Assembly: GCA_021776235.1 (NCBI GenBank) | Contig: JAJFGG010000009.1 | Location: 53,100 to 117,099 of the forward strand | Length of the DNA stretch: 64,000 nucleotides | Origin: Alphaproteobacteria bacterium | GTDB taxonomy: Bacteria; Pseudomonadota; Alphaproteobacteria; GCA-2731375 | Reading direction: 5' to 3' | Notes under the pieces: model-generated | The model's database searches: none | Seen by the model: the letters and a program-made list of their open reading frames with translations, nothing else | What the model was told of the DNA's origin: nothing | Shown here: piece after piece, positions 9,610-18,379 of the stretch | Layout of the letters: each line of letters begins with the position of its first letter | Position numbering within the stretch: position 1 is the first letter of the stretch | Program-made: the position numbers and the translations under genes

Positions 9610-12600
9610 TCACCAGGCATCAATCCAGGGGCGTTTCTTGCCTTCGCGCATCGGGGTCGGTGGCGTGGCACGCAGCCCGGCCATGATCCAGTCGCGGGTA
9701 TCCGCGGGGTCGATGACGTTGTCCAGTTCGAACAGCGAGGCGGTATTGATCGCCTTGCCCTGGGCGTACATGGCCGCGACCATTTCTTCATAACGGGCCA
9801 TGCGTTCCTCCGGATCCTCGATTGCGGCCAGTTCGTCCCGGCGGCCCAGCTTGACCGCGCCCTCCAGGCCCATGCCGCCGAATTCCCCCGTGGGCCAGGA
9901 AATGGTGAAGAACGGGGCGTGAAAGCCACCCCCCGCCATACCCTGGGCGCCCAGGCCATAACCCTTGCGCAACACGATGGTAAAGGTCGGCACGGTGACG
10001 TTGGCGCCGATCACATATAGACGGCAGCAATGGCGGACCAGGGCCGTCTGCTCCGCGACTGGCCCGACCATGTTGCCCGGCGTATCACACAGGAACACCA
10101 GGGGAATGTCATAGGCATCGCAAAGCTGCATAAAACGGGCCGCCTTGTCCGCGCCGTCGCTGTCGATGGCGCCCGCCAGATGGTTCGGGTTGTTGGCGAC
10201 AATACCCACGGGTCGGCCTTCGATCCGGGCCAGGGCGGTGACCATGCCAAGGCCAAAACCGGCGCGCAATTCCAGGACCGAACCCGTGTCGGCCATATTT
10301 TCCACCACCTTGCGAACGTCATAGATGCGCAAGCGGTCCTCGGGTATGGCCTGCCGCAAAATTCTCTGATCGGCGCATTCCCAGTCCTCCACCGCACCCT
10401 GGAAGTAGCTGAGATATTGCCGCGCCGCCTGAACCGCTTCCGCTTCATCCTCGACAGCGATATCGACCACGCCATTGGGCACCTGCACCGACATTGGTCC
10501 CACTTCCTCGGGGCGGAAAACACCCAGGCCACCGCCTTCGATCATGGCCGGGCCGCCCATGCCGATGGTAGAGTTCTGCGTTGCGATAACCACGTCGCAG
10601 CAACCCAGCAACACGGCGTTGCCGGCAAAACAACGTCCCGAAGTGATCCCCACCAGGGGCACCAGGCCGCTCAACCGGCCAAACAGGTGGAAGGCGGGAA
10701 CGTGCAGGTTGGCGGAGAAAATCATGTCCGTGTCGCCAGGCCGGCCGCCGCCGCCCTCGGTGAAGAACACCACCGGCAGGCGCCATTTTTCGGCCATCTC
10801 GAACATACGGTCCTTCTTTTTGTGGTTGTTCTTGCCCTGGGTACCGGCCAGCACCGTATAGTCATAGGACATCACCACACAGCGCGCTGTTTCGTCCGGG
10901 AATAGGTGGCCGTTGACCCGGCCCAGGCCGGTAATCAGGCCATCGGTCGGTGTCCGCTGGATCAATTCATCTATGCTGTGCATGCGCCGCCGCGCTGCCA
11001 CCACCAGCGAACCGAATTCAGTAAAGGAATCGGCATCACATAGGTCGTATATATTCTCCCGCGCCGTGCGCTGATTGGTCTTGCGCCGCCGGGCCACGGC
11101 GTTGGGCCGACGGTCGTCCAGGGTGACACCTTGACGCTCCATCACTTCCGACAGGTCCGGGCGAATGAAATCCAAATCAATCGCGGCAACGTCGCCGGTA
11201 TCCGGAACTTCCACCTCCTGCTCGGCGACATAGGCCAGGGCATGACCTTCAAAAACCGTATCGCCGGGCGCCACGGCCAGTTGACGCAGTACGCCGCTGA
11301 CTTCGGCATCGATCACATGCTGCATCTTCATGGCTTCCATAACCAGCACCTGACGGCCCGGATAGACGTCGTCGCCCACCGCCACATCTATGCTGACGAT
11401 GGTGCCTTGCATGGGGGCTGGAATGGCGATGCTGCCGTCCGGACCGGACAAGCCATCGGCAGGGGCCGCTGCGGCCTGCTCTGTTCGCGATTTGCCGTGA
11501 GCCAGCACGGCCAGGGGATCACTGGCATCTACCTTGACGCCAAGCAGTTGCGCCTCGGCCAGATCATCGCTGACCGGTTCAAAAAACATCCGCTGATGAT
11601 CAGCGTCATCCACCAGCACATCCAGGTGAGTGTCTATGAACTGGGTATGAAGCTGTCCGGCGCGGAATTCCGGATGGCACAGCAAATTCTGCAGGAAGGA
11701 AATATTGCTGGCCAATCCGGTTATCCGGCACTCGCACAGGGCGCGATAGGTTTTCTGCGCCAAGGCGGCGAAATCATCCCCCTGACTGTGGGCGATCAGC
11801 TTGGCCAGCAGGGAATCATAGCTGGGCGACGTGCGATAGCCGGCATAGCCAAAACTATCAATTCGAATGCCCGGCCCCGACGGCATCTCGAAAGTTTCCA
11901 GTAGGCCGCCCGCGGGCCGTACGCTGCCATCCGCCGCAATGGTTTCCATGTTGATGCGCACCTGCATGGCCTGCCCCCGTGGCGGCCCCAGATCGGCCTG
12001 CTGCAAACCCAGATCGGCCAGACTGGCGCCGCCGGCCAGGCGCAATTGAGCCTGCACCAGATCGATGCCCCAGACCTCTTCGGTCACCGTATGCTCTACC
12101 TGTAACCGCGGGTTCGCTTCGATGAAGTAAAAATCGCCACCATCGACCAGGAACTCAAAGGTCCCGACGTTGCGATAATCGACGGCGCCGGCCAGGGTGA
12201 CGGCGGCTTTGGTCAGTTTTTCACGCAGTTCCGGCGCCAATCCGGGGGCCGGCGCTATCTCCACCAGCTTTTGATGGCGGCGCTGGATACTGCATTCCCG
12301 CTCGCCTAAATGGCTGATGGCGCCGCTGCCATCGCCGATGATCTGCACTTCAATATGCCGGGGCCGTTCGACCAGACGCTCGACAAAGACGTCGCCATTG
12401 CCAAAGGCCTGCAAGGCCTCGGCCTGGCACAGGGCATGCGCGCCTGCGATTTCGCCCGCGTCATGCACGGCCCGCAGGCCGCGCCCGCCTCCGCCCGCCA
12501 TGGCCTTGATCATGATGGCCCCATGGCTGGCGAAGAAAGCTTCCGCCGCCGCCACGTCCGTCGCGCCCTGGCTGCCTGGCAGCACGGGTACGCCGCTACG

Positions 12601-12972
12601 TTCAGCCAGATCCCGGGCCGCCGCCTTGTCGCCGAACATATCCAGCGTTTCCGCGCCCGGCCCGACAAAGGCAATGCCCGCCCGGGCACAGGCTTGGGCG
12701 AAATCGGCATTCTCGCTTAAAAAACCATAACCGGGGTGAATGGCATCGCAGCCCTTGTCCTGGGCCAAGGCGACGATACCGGCGCCATCCAGATAGGCCG
12801 CGACCCCCCTGCCCGGCAAGGCCACTGCTTCGTCCGCCTTGGCCAGGTGCAGGGACGCAGCCTCATCCTGGGCATATATCGCGACCGTGTTTAGACCCAG
12901 ATCGGCGGCCGCGCGCAGAATACGAATGGCGATCTCGCCACGATTGGCAACCAGCAGTTTCTTCACACTCAT
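9610..12972 (-). CDS. single-chain acyl-CoA carboxylase (biotin carboxylase + BCCP + carboxyltransferase)
   Basis: This 1120-residue protein fuses all the activities of a biotin-dependent carboxylase. Residues 1-450 are biotin carboxylase, with an ATP-grasp glycine loop (KAMAGGGGRGLRAV) and the EANPRLQVEH motif. Residues about 515-585 are the biotinyl domain, with Lys549 in VMEAMKMQH. Residues about 600-1120 are carboxyltransferase, including FFTEGGGGRPGD and LCDTPGNMVGP. Length and order match the single-chain long-chain acyl-CoA carboxylases known from some actinobacteria and alphaproteobacteria rather than the usual two-subunit acetyl- or propionyl-CoA enzymes. It is the last gene of a six-gene operon, 27 bases after the amidase. 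Its acyl-CoA substrate is not known. Confidence 0.88.
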   Translation of the reverse strand: MSVKKLLVANRGEIAIRILRAAADLGLNTVAIYAQDEAASLHLAKADEAVALPGRGVAAYLDGAGIVALAQDKGCDAIHPGYGFLSENADFAQACARAGIAFVGPGAETLDMFGDKAAARDLAERSGVPVLPGSQGATDVAAAEAFFASHGAIMIKAMAGGGGRGLRAVHDAGEIAGAHALCQAEALQAFGNGDVFVERLVERPRHIEVQIIGDGSGAISHLGERECSIQRRHQKLVEIAPAPGLAPELREKLTKAAVTLAGAVDYRNVGTFEFLVDGGDFYFIEANPRLQVEHTVTEEVWGIDLVQAQLRLAGGASLADLGLQQADLGPPRGQAMQVRINMETIAADGSVRPAGGLLETFEMPSGPGIRIDSFGYAGYRTSPSYDSLLAKLIAHSQGDDFAALAQKTYRALCECRITGLASNISFLQNLLCHPEFRAGQLHTQFIDTHLDVLVDDADHQRMFFEPVSDDLAEAQLLGVKVDASDPLAVLAHGKSRTEQAAAAPADGLSGPDGSIAIPAPMQGTIVSIDVAVGDDVYPGRQVLVMEAMKMQHVIDAEVSGVLRQLAVAPGDTVFEGHALAYVAEQEVEVPDTGDVAAIDLDFIRPDLSEVMERQGVTLDDRRPNAVARRRKTNQRTARENIYDLCDADSFTEFGSLVVAARRRMHSIDELIQRTPTDGLITGLGRVNGHLFPDETARCVVMSYDYTVLAGTQGKNNHKKKDRMFEMAEKWRLPVVFFTEGGGGRPGDTDMIFSANLHVPAFHLFGRLSGLVPLVGITSGRCFAGNAVLLGCCDVVIATQNSTIGMGGPAMIEGGGLGVFRPEEVGPMSVQVPNGVVDIAVEDEAEAVQAARQYLSYFQGAVEDWECADQRILRQAIPEDRLRIYDVRKVVENMADTGSVLELRAGFGLGMVTALARIEGRPVGIVANNPNHLAGAIDSDGADKAARFMQLCDAYDIPLVFLCDTPGNMVGPVAEQTALVRHCCRLYVIGANVTVPTFTIVLRKGYGLGAQGMAGGGFHAPFFTISWPTGEFGGMGLEGAVKLGRRDELAAIEDPEERMARYEEMVAAMYAQGKAINTASLFELDNVIDPADTRDWIMAGLRATPPTPMREGKKRPWIDAW

Positions 12973-12999
12973 GACGATGACTTTCTTTCGCTTTGGATG

Positions 13000-14352
13000 T
13001 CAGGACAACGGTGGTTCGGCGAGATGCCAGTCGGTCACCGCCTGATAGGCCATACCCGCCCGCAGCAGCATAGGTTCGTTCCACCAGGCCGCCTCCAATT
13101 GCAGACCGATAGGCAGGCCGTCGCTGCTGAAACCACAGGGCAATGAGAGCCCCGGATTGGCGCCGAAGCCCCCGGCATAGGTGTTGCGCGAGGCATCCTT
13201 TGTCGCCTCCAGCAGGCTCTTGTCTTCTTCGATGGGTGCGGGCGGCGACGGCGTGGCCGGCGACGCCAGGATATCAATATCCTGGTACAGCCTGGCCAGG
13301 CCGCGCTGCCAGGTCTCACGTGCCCGGCAGGCGTTGGCATAGTCCACCGCCGTGAAGGTGCGCCCCACCAGCATGCGATCCAGCACCGGGGCTGAAAACA
13401 GCTCCGGATTGCGGTCCAGGCGTTCGCCGTGAAAGGCGCAGGCGTCGGCGTAGATCTGAATGGTTGCCCATTGATGGGTCGTCTCTGCCCCCTCTACATC
13501 AACCTCGACGATGCGCGCGCCCTGTGCCTCGAGAGACCGCACCGCGGTCATCGCGGCCTTGGCGATGTCATCGTCGCAGTCCAGAAAATAATGGTTGCGC
13601 GGCAGGCCGATGCGCAGGCCGGCCACGCCGTCATGCAACGTGGGCAGAAAATTCCCCAGGTCCGGCGCAGAGGTTGGCAGAGGGGATGGCGCCGTGCCCG
13701 GTTCCCCATGGGCGATGACCGCCAGAATACGGGCCAGATCGCCGACCCGCCTGGCCATGGGCCCAATGGTGTCATAACTGGCACTGACCGGTGTCGAGCC
13801 ATGGTTGGGAACCCGGCCATGGGTGGGGCGCAATCCGGCAATGCCGTTCATGGCAGCGGGCAGACGGATTGAACCGCCGGTGTCCGAACCCAGCGCCGCC
13901 TGGGCCATACCGGCGGCAACGGCAGCGCCGGAACCACCCGAAGAGCCGCCGGGGATACGGCTTTGATCCCATGGGTTGCAGCATTGCCCGCTGACCGGAT
14001 TGTAGGATCTGATACCAAAAGCCAGCTCGTGCATGGCGGCCTTGCCGACGATTACGGCCCCTGCCGCACGCAACCGCTGGGCCACCAATGCATCCTGGTT
14101 CGGCACCACATCCTTGAAATGCAACGAGCCGGAGGTGGTGCGCACCCCGGCTGTCTGAATGTTGTCCTTTATGGCCATGGTCATGCCGTGCAGCAGGCCC
14201 AGCCAGCGCCCCTCGACCGCCGCGCGGTCCGCTGCATCGGCGGCTTGCCGCGCCTGTTCCGCGGTGACGGTTATCATGGCCTTGATAGCCCCATCATGAC
14301 GCGCGATCGCCTCCAGGGCCGCCTCCAGATTTTCACGGGCGCTATCAGGCAT
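13000..14352 (-). CDS. amidase signature family hydrolase
   Basis: The 450-residue protein has the complete catalytic triad: Lys62 in MAIKDNIQT, cis-Ser137 in PGGSSGGSG and Ser161 in GSDTGGSIR. The start at 14352 is preceded by GAGGATTTGG and overlaps the end of the GST gene by eight bases, so it is translationally coupled; a longer open frame upstream lies inside the GST gene and is a shadow. Its place in the operon with a carboxylase and two dehydrogenases suggests it releases an acid from an amide that is then degraded. No gatB or gatC is present, so a tRNA amidotransferase role is unlikely. Confidence 0.88.
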   Translation of the reverse strand: MPDSARENLEAALEAIARHDGAIKAMITVTAEQARQAADAADRAAVEGRWLGLLHGMTMAIKDNIQTAGVRTTSGSLHFKDVVPNQDALVAQRLRAAGAVIVGKAAMHELAFGIRSYNPVSGQCCNPWDQSRIPGGSSGGSGAAVAAGMAQAALGSDTGGSIRLPAAMNGIAGLRPTHGRVPNHGSTPVSASYDTIGPMARRVGDLARILAVIAHGEPGTAPSPLPTSAPDLGNFLPTLHDGVAGLRIGLPRNHYFLDCDDDIAKAAMTAVRSLEAQGARIVEVDVEGAETTHQWATIQIYADACAFHGERLDRNPELFSAPVLDRMLVGRTFTAVDYANACRARETWQRGLARLYQDIDILASPATPSPPAPIEEDKSLLEATKDASRNTYAGGFGANPGLSLPCGFSSDGLPIGLQLEAAWWNEPMLLRAGMAYQAVTDWHLAEPPLS

Positions 14353-14986
14353 CCAAATCCTCGTTTCTGGCCTTGGCCGCTTGATAGGCGGGCCGCGCGA
14401 GGGCACGGTCCATGTAGGCTTGGCACGGTTCCGGCAGCGCCAGTTCGTAACGTTGGGCAAAGTGCAGTGTGGTGCTCAACAGGATATCGGCGGCGCCAAT
14501 CCTGTCGCCAAAAAGATAGGGATCGGCCAAGGCAACGCGCGGCGCCACGGCGTTGATCTGTTTCAGGCAATATTCCTCCGCCGAGGCGACCGCCACCGGC
14601 GCCTCGCCGTATATCTCCGGCAGAAATTTGTGGCGCCGGATCAGGTACAGGCTATGGGCATCCAGTTCCATCATGGCGAAGTAACTCCATTCATCGGATC
14701 GGGCCTGTTCTTCGGCGGTTTCGGGTAAGAAGACACCCTTCCCCGCGCCATGGGCATTGAACAGATAGTTTACGATGGCCGGGCTTTCCGTCAGGGTGAA
14801 TTCGCCGTCCTGGAGACAAGGAATTTTCTGTTTTGGATTATGCCGAGTGTATTCCGCCGACAGGGTCTCCCCGGTACGCGACTGGATGGGCCTGAATTCA
14901 TAGGGCAAGCCCAGTTCCTGCAAGGCCCAATGGACCCGCAGAGCCCGTAACGAAATTGCGCCCCACAGGACGATCCCACCAGTCAT
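14345..14986 (-). CDS. glutathione S-transferase family protein
   Basis: The 213-residue protein has an N-terminal thioredoxin fold with the cis-proline and glutathione-binding segment KQKIPCLQDGEFTLTESPAI, followed by an all-helical C-terminal domain. GGAAGG precedes the ATG, which overlaps the upstream hydrolase stop as ATGA; a TTG three codons earlier was not used. Within this operon it could act as a glutathione-dependent isomerase or ring-opening enzyme rather than a general detoxifier, but that is inference. Confidence 0.85.
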   Translation of the reverse strand: MTGGIVLWGAISLRALRVHWALQELGLPYEFRPIQSRTGETLSAEYTRHNPKQKIPCLQDGEFTLTESPAIVNYLFNAHGAGKGVFLPETAEEQARSDEWSYFAMMELDAHSLYLIRRHKFLPEIYGEAPVAVASAEEYCLKQINAVAPRVALADPYLFGDRIGAADILLSTTLHFAQRYELALPEPCQAYMDRALARPAYQAAKARNEDLDA

Positions 14987-15948
14987 TTTCCCCAACCTTC
15001 CTTCAAGAAACTATCGACGACGCGGTGCAACGCCCCGCGCTGGTTTTCAATGAGCATGGAATGGGTGGCGCCGCCAATCATCACATAACGCCGATCAGTG
15101 GCGCCGGACAACAGGGCGAAAACCTCGCGGCCCTGTTCGGGTCTGGTTTCCCGGTCCCATTCCCCGACCACGATCATGGTTGTCGCGCGAATGGCGCCAG
15201 GATCATAGGGCGGTATCGCCTTCATCAGGCGTTCCTGGACATCCTTGACAACGCCGGCGGGGGCCCGCGCCTGGGGCGGGTCGTGCCGGGCCGCTTCCGG
15301 GTCCGAAGCGATGGCCGCGTCGGCCCAGGCCGCCATATGGGCCGGCGCCGCGATACCGGCAATCTGCCCGTCGTCCAGCTCCCGGCACCAACGGGCCAGC
15401 ACCGCCGCTGCATCCACCAGGCGGTAGGCGCCTAGGCGCGCGCCAGTGGCTATGGCGCCACCCGTACCCATCCAGGCCGCGCCATAAAGGACCAGACGCT
15501 CTACCTTATCCGGCTGCAATCCGGCATAGTTGCCGCATATCATGGTGCCCCAGGAATACCCGATCAGCGCCACGCGGGACAGGTTCCGTTGGGCCAGAAT
15601 AAAGTCGACGACCTTCGAGACATCGGCCACCGCCGCCTCGGTATCCACCACGGGCGGATTATCGTCCGCCGGCAATGACATTTCCGCTGGCCGGTCCGAG
15701 GCGCCATAGCCCAGCAGGTCGACGCACCAGACATCAAAGCCGGCAGCGGCCATGATATCCATCCAGGACTGGCCATCGATGACATAATCGAAAGTTACCG
15801 TTGATGGATAGGTGGCGCCGTGCACGAACAGCACCGTTGCCGCCGGCGGGAAGCTGTCCCGATCCTGGGCGCGCTTGTTGCGGACAAACAGGTTCAGGCC
15901 GGCCTGGCTGCTTTCGATCCGATGATCAGTTGTAATGAGTTCAGGCAT
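14983..15948 (-). CDS. alpha/beta hydrolase
   Basis: The 321-residue protein shows the alpha/beta hydrolase fold: an oxyanion segment (VLFVHGATYPS), the nucleophile elbow GYSWGT and a late histidine in GGATHSM. The AFxxWC-like DVWCVDLLGYGASDRP loop is typical of esterases and C-C hydrolases. GGAG lies a few bases before the ATG. It starts 22 bases after the 3-hydroxyacyl-CoA dehydrogenase stop and overlaps the GST by four bases, so it is co-translated in the six-gene operon. Esterase, lactonase or C-C bond hydrolase activity is possible. Confidence 0.83.
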   Translation of the reverse strand: MPELITTDHRIESSQAGLNLFVRNKRAQDRDSFPPAATVLFVHGATYPSTVTFDYVIDGQSWMDIMAAAGFDVWCVDLLGYGASDRPAEMSLPADDNPPVVDTEAAVADVSKVVDFILAQRNLSRVALIGYSWGTMICGNYAGLQPDKVERLVLYGAAWMGTGGAIATGARLGAYRLVDAAAVLARWCRELDDGQIAGIAAPAHMAAWADAAIASDPEAARHDPPQARAPAGVVKDVQERLMKAIPPYDPGAIRATTMIVVGEWDRETRPEQGREVFALLSGATDRRYVMIGGATHSMLIENQRGALHRVVDSFLKEGWGK

Positions 15949-15970
15949 CCGGAAGGCTCCGATGATAAAA

Positions 15971-16900
15971 CTAATACTGTCCGGCCTTGTGGGCGGCCAG
16001 GGCCATGAGGCGGCGGTCGCGCCAGTTCCGCCGTTCCGCCAAATCGTTCATGGCGAGGGCTTGCCGCCGCTCCCCATCAACACGGTCGATCAATTCACGG
16101 CTCCAGGGCGCTGGACCGGCGCGGGATTTCTGAATGGCATGATACAACGGGCCCAGACGTTCGGCATAATCCGCAACTCCGCCCGGCGCATTCAGATCAA
16201 TGGTTTCAAACGGGCCCATGAACGACCAGCGCAGACCCAGACCTTCGGATACCGTCTTGTCGATATCCTCGGCGCTGGCATAGCCTTCCTCGAATAGCGC
16301 CCAGGCTTCACGCAACAGGACACCTTGCAACCGGTTCAGAATAAATCCCTCGATTTCCCGGCGCACCAGAACCGGTGACTGACCGACCTGGGCCATCAGG
16401 GCCATGGCAGTGTCTACCGTTTCCCGCGCCGTCCAGGGCGCCGGCACGACCTCGACCACGGGCACCAGGTAGGGTGGATTGACCGGATGGGTGACCAGAA
16501 AACGTTCCCGATTTACCGCGCCTTCGGTGAACGCCGAGCCTGGAATGCCCGAGGTTGAGCTGCCGACAATGGCCCCGTCATCCAGCAGGGGACCGATGGC
16601 GGCAGAGATCTCGCGCTTGACCTCCACTTGTTCCAGCACGGATTCCTGAATAAAGCGGCCGCCCCGGACCGCATCTTCCAGGTTATCGCAAATCTGAATC
16701 CTGGACAGGATAGCGCCCGGATCATCGATCAGACCAAAACCTTTTAAATCGTCCAACTGCCGGCCCACCACCGCCATGAAATTGTCGCGCGTGGCGGCCG
16801 CGGCATCGTAAACCCGTACCGGTTCACCGGCCCGGGCGAAAACGACGGCCCAGCCGGAACCGACCAGACCCGCGCCGACGATGCCGATATGTCCCGGCAT
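15971..16900 (-). CDS. 3-hydroxyacyl-CoA dehydrogenase family protein (lambda-crystallin/gulonate dehydrogenase-like)
   Basis: The 309-residue protein starts with the NAD-binding motif IGIVGAGLVGSGWA and contains HPVNPPYLVPVVEVVP, the conserved active-site histidine region of the family, followed by the helical dimerisation domain. The single-domain size fits stand-alone dehydrogenases such as L-gulonate, carnitine or 3-hydroxybutyryl-CoA dehydrogenase. Its start codon overlaps the stop of the HisD-like gene by one base (TGATG), indicating coupling. It presumably oxidises a 3-hydroxy acid intermediate in the operon's pathway. Confidence 0.85.
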   Translation of the reverse strand: MPGHIGIVGAGLVGSGWAVVFARAGEPVRVYDAAAATRDNFMAVVGRQLDDLKGFGLIDDPGAILSRIQICDNLEDAVRGGRFIQESVLEQVEVKREISAAIGPLLDDGAIVGSSTSGIPGSAFTEGAVNRERFLVTHPVNPPYLVPVVEVVPAPWTARETVDTAMALMAQVGQSPVLVRREIEGFILNRLQGVLLREAWALFEEGYASAEDIDKTVSEGLGLRWSFMGPFETIDLNAPGGVADYAERLGPLYHAIQKSRAGPAPWSRELIDRVDGERRQALAMNDLAERRNWRDRRLMALAAHKAGQY

Positions 16901-18213
16901 CAGGCCGGCTCCACCGCCGTGTAGGGCGGCACATTACGTCCGCCGTAGCGGCGCACCCGCACGTTCGCCTGTTCCGCATGGCCGGCGAAGCCCTCCAGCA
17001 TGCATAAACGGGAGCAATATTCCCCGACCAGGGCGGACGCCTCATCTGTCAGAACCCGTTGATAGGTATGTGTCTTGATGAACTTGCCGACCCACAGACC
17101 ACCGGTGTACCGGCCGGCCCGTTTGGTTGGCAGAGTATGATTGGTGCCGATGACCTTGTCGCCGTAGGAAACGTTGGTGCGTGGCCCCAGAAAAAGCGCG
17201 CCGTAGTTGGTCATGTTGTCGAGAAAATACTCCGGGTCCCTGGTCATCACCTGGACATGTTCGAAGGCCAGGCGATCAGCTTCGCGCAACATCTCTGCAT
17301 CGCTGTCGCAGAGAATAACGGCGCCGTAGTCGGCCCAGGATTGCCGGGCGATCTCCGCCGTCGGCAGGACCGCCAATTGCCGTTCGACCTGGTCCAGGGT
17401 TTCCCGCGCCAAGGCTTCGGAGGTGGTCAACAACACGGCCGGCGAGGTCGGTCCATGTTCCGCCTGGCCCAGCAGATCAATGGCGCAAAGTTCTCCGTCA
17501 ACGCTGTCATCGGCGATGATCAGGGTTTCCGTTGGCCCGGCGAACAGATCGATGCCGACCCGGCCATACAATTGCCGCTTTGCCTCGGCCACGAACATGT
17601 TGCCTGGTCCTACCAGCATATCTACAGCTGGGACGCTTTCCGTACCCAGCGCCATTGCCGCCACTGCCTGAATGCCGCCCAGGACCAGAATTTCATCGGC
17701 CCCGCCCATGTGCATGGCGGCGACAATGGCGGGATGGGGGGCGCCGCCCTGGGGCGGGGCGGACGCCACGATCCGGGGCACGCCAGCGACCTTGGCGGTC
17801 ACCACGCTCATATGGGCCGAGGCGACCATGGGGTATTTGCCTCCCGGTACATAGCAGCCCACCGAATTGACCGGAATATTCTTATGCCCCAGCACCACGC
17901 CGGGCATGGTTTCAACCTCCACATCCTGCAGGGCGGCTTTCTGATGCCGGGCGAAATTGCCCACCTGTTCCTGGGCAAAGCGGATGTCATCCAGGTCGCG
18001 CCTGGCCACCTTGGACATGGCGGCCTCGATCTCCGTTTCGGACAGACGGAAACTCTTTGGGCTCCAGGCGTCGAATTTTTCCGACAGTTCCCGTACGGCG
18101 CTGTCGCCGCGCGCCTGGATATCAGCCAGAATGTTCTCGACCTGGGCCCGCACCTTGGCGTCGGCTTCGTCCACCTCGGCCTGCCCCAGACCTTGTTTCA
18201 GGTATTTCGCCAT
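16900..18213 (-). CDS. histidinol dehydrogenase-family protein (catabolic paralogue)
   Basis: The 437-residue protein is a clear member of the HisD fold: [42 protein letters not shown] (zinc-binding Gln and His) and the C-terminal TNHTLPT. In the last motif the residues after LPT (KRAGRYTGG) differ from the GGTARF pattern of true histidine-biosynthetic HisD. They resemble paralogues such as the sulfopropanediol dehydrogenase HpsN group. It is the first gene of a catabolic operon with no other his gene nearby. It is therefore called an NAD-dependent alcohol-to-acid dehydrogenase of unknown substrate. GGGAGAGGACA precedes the ATG. Confidence 0.82.
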   Translation of the reverse strand: MAKYLKQGLGQAEVDEADAKVRAQVENILADIQARGDSAVRELSEKFDAWSPKSFRLSETEIEAAMSKVARRDLDDIRFAQEQVGNFARHQKAALQDVEVETMPGVVLGHKNIPVNSVGCYVPGGKYPMVASAHMSVVTAKVAGVPRIVASAPPQGGAPHPAIVAAMHMGGADEILVLGGIQAVAAMALGTESVPAVDMLVGPGNMFVAEAKRQLYGRVGIDLFAGPTETLIIADDSVDGELCAIDLLGQAEHGPTSPAVLLTTSEALARETLDQVERQLAVLPTAEIARQSWADYGAVILCDSDAEMLREADRLAFEHVQVMTRDPEYFLDNMTNYGALFLGPRTNVSYGDKVIGTNHTLPTKRAGRYTGGLWVGKFIKTHTYQRVLTDEASALVGEYCSRLCMLEGFAGHAEQANVRVRRYGGRNVPPYTAVEPA

Positions 18214-18379
18214 TGTCCTCTCCCCCGTTTCCCGACATCGTCAAATCTAACCTATCATTCGATGCCCTTGATAGGTGCCATATGTGGCTATTTGCCGCGC
18301 CTTTCCCCTTGCCAGATGCTCGATAATTGGTGCTATGAAGACCATTGTCGCACGGTTGGGGATTTTCGGAGTCGGTTGA

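Noticed and set aside
16900..18213. HisD as a histidine biosynthesis gene
   Set aside because: No his genes are near, the C-terminal motif differs from true HisD and it heads a catabolic operon.
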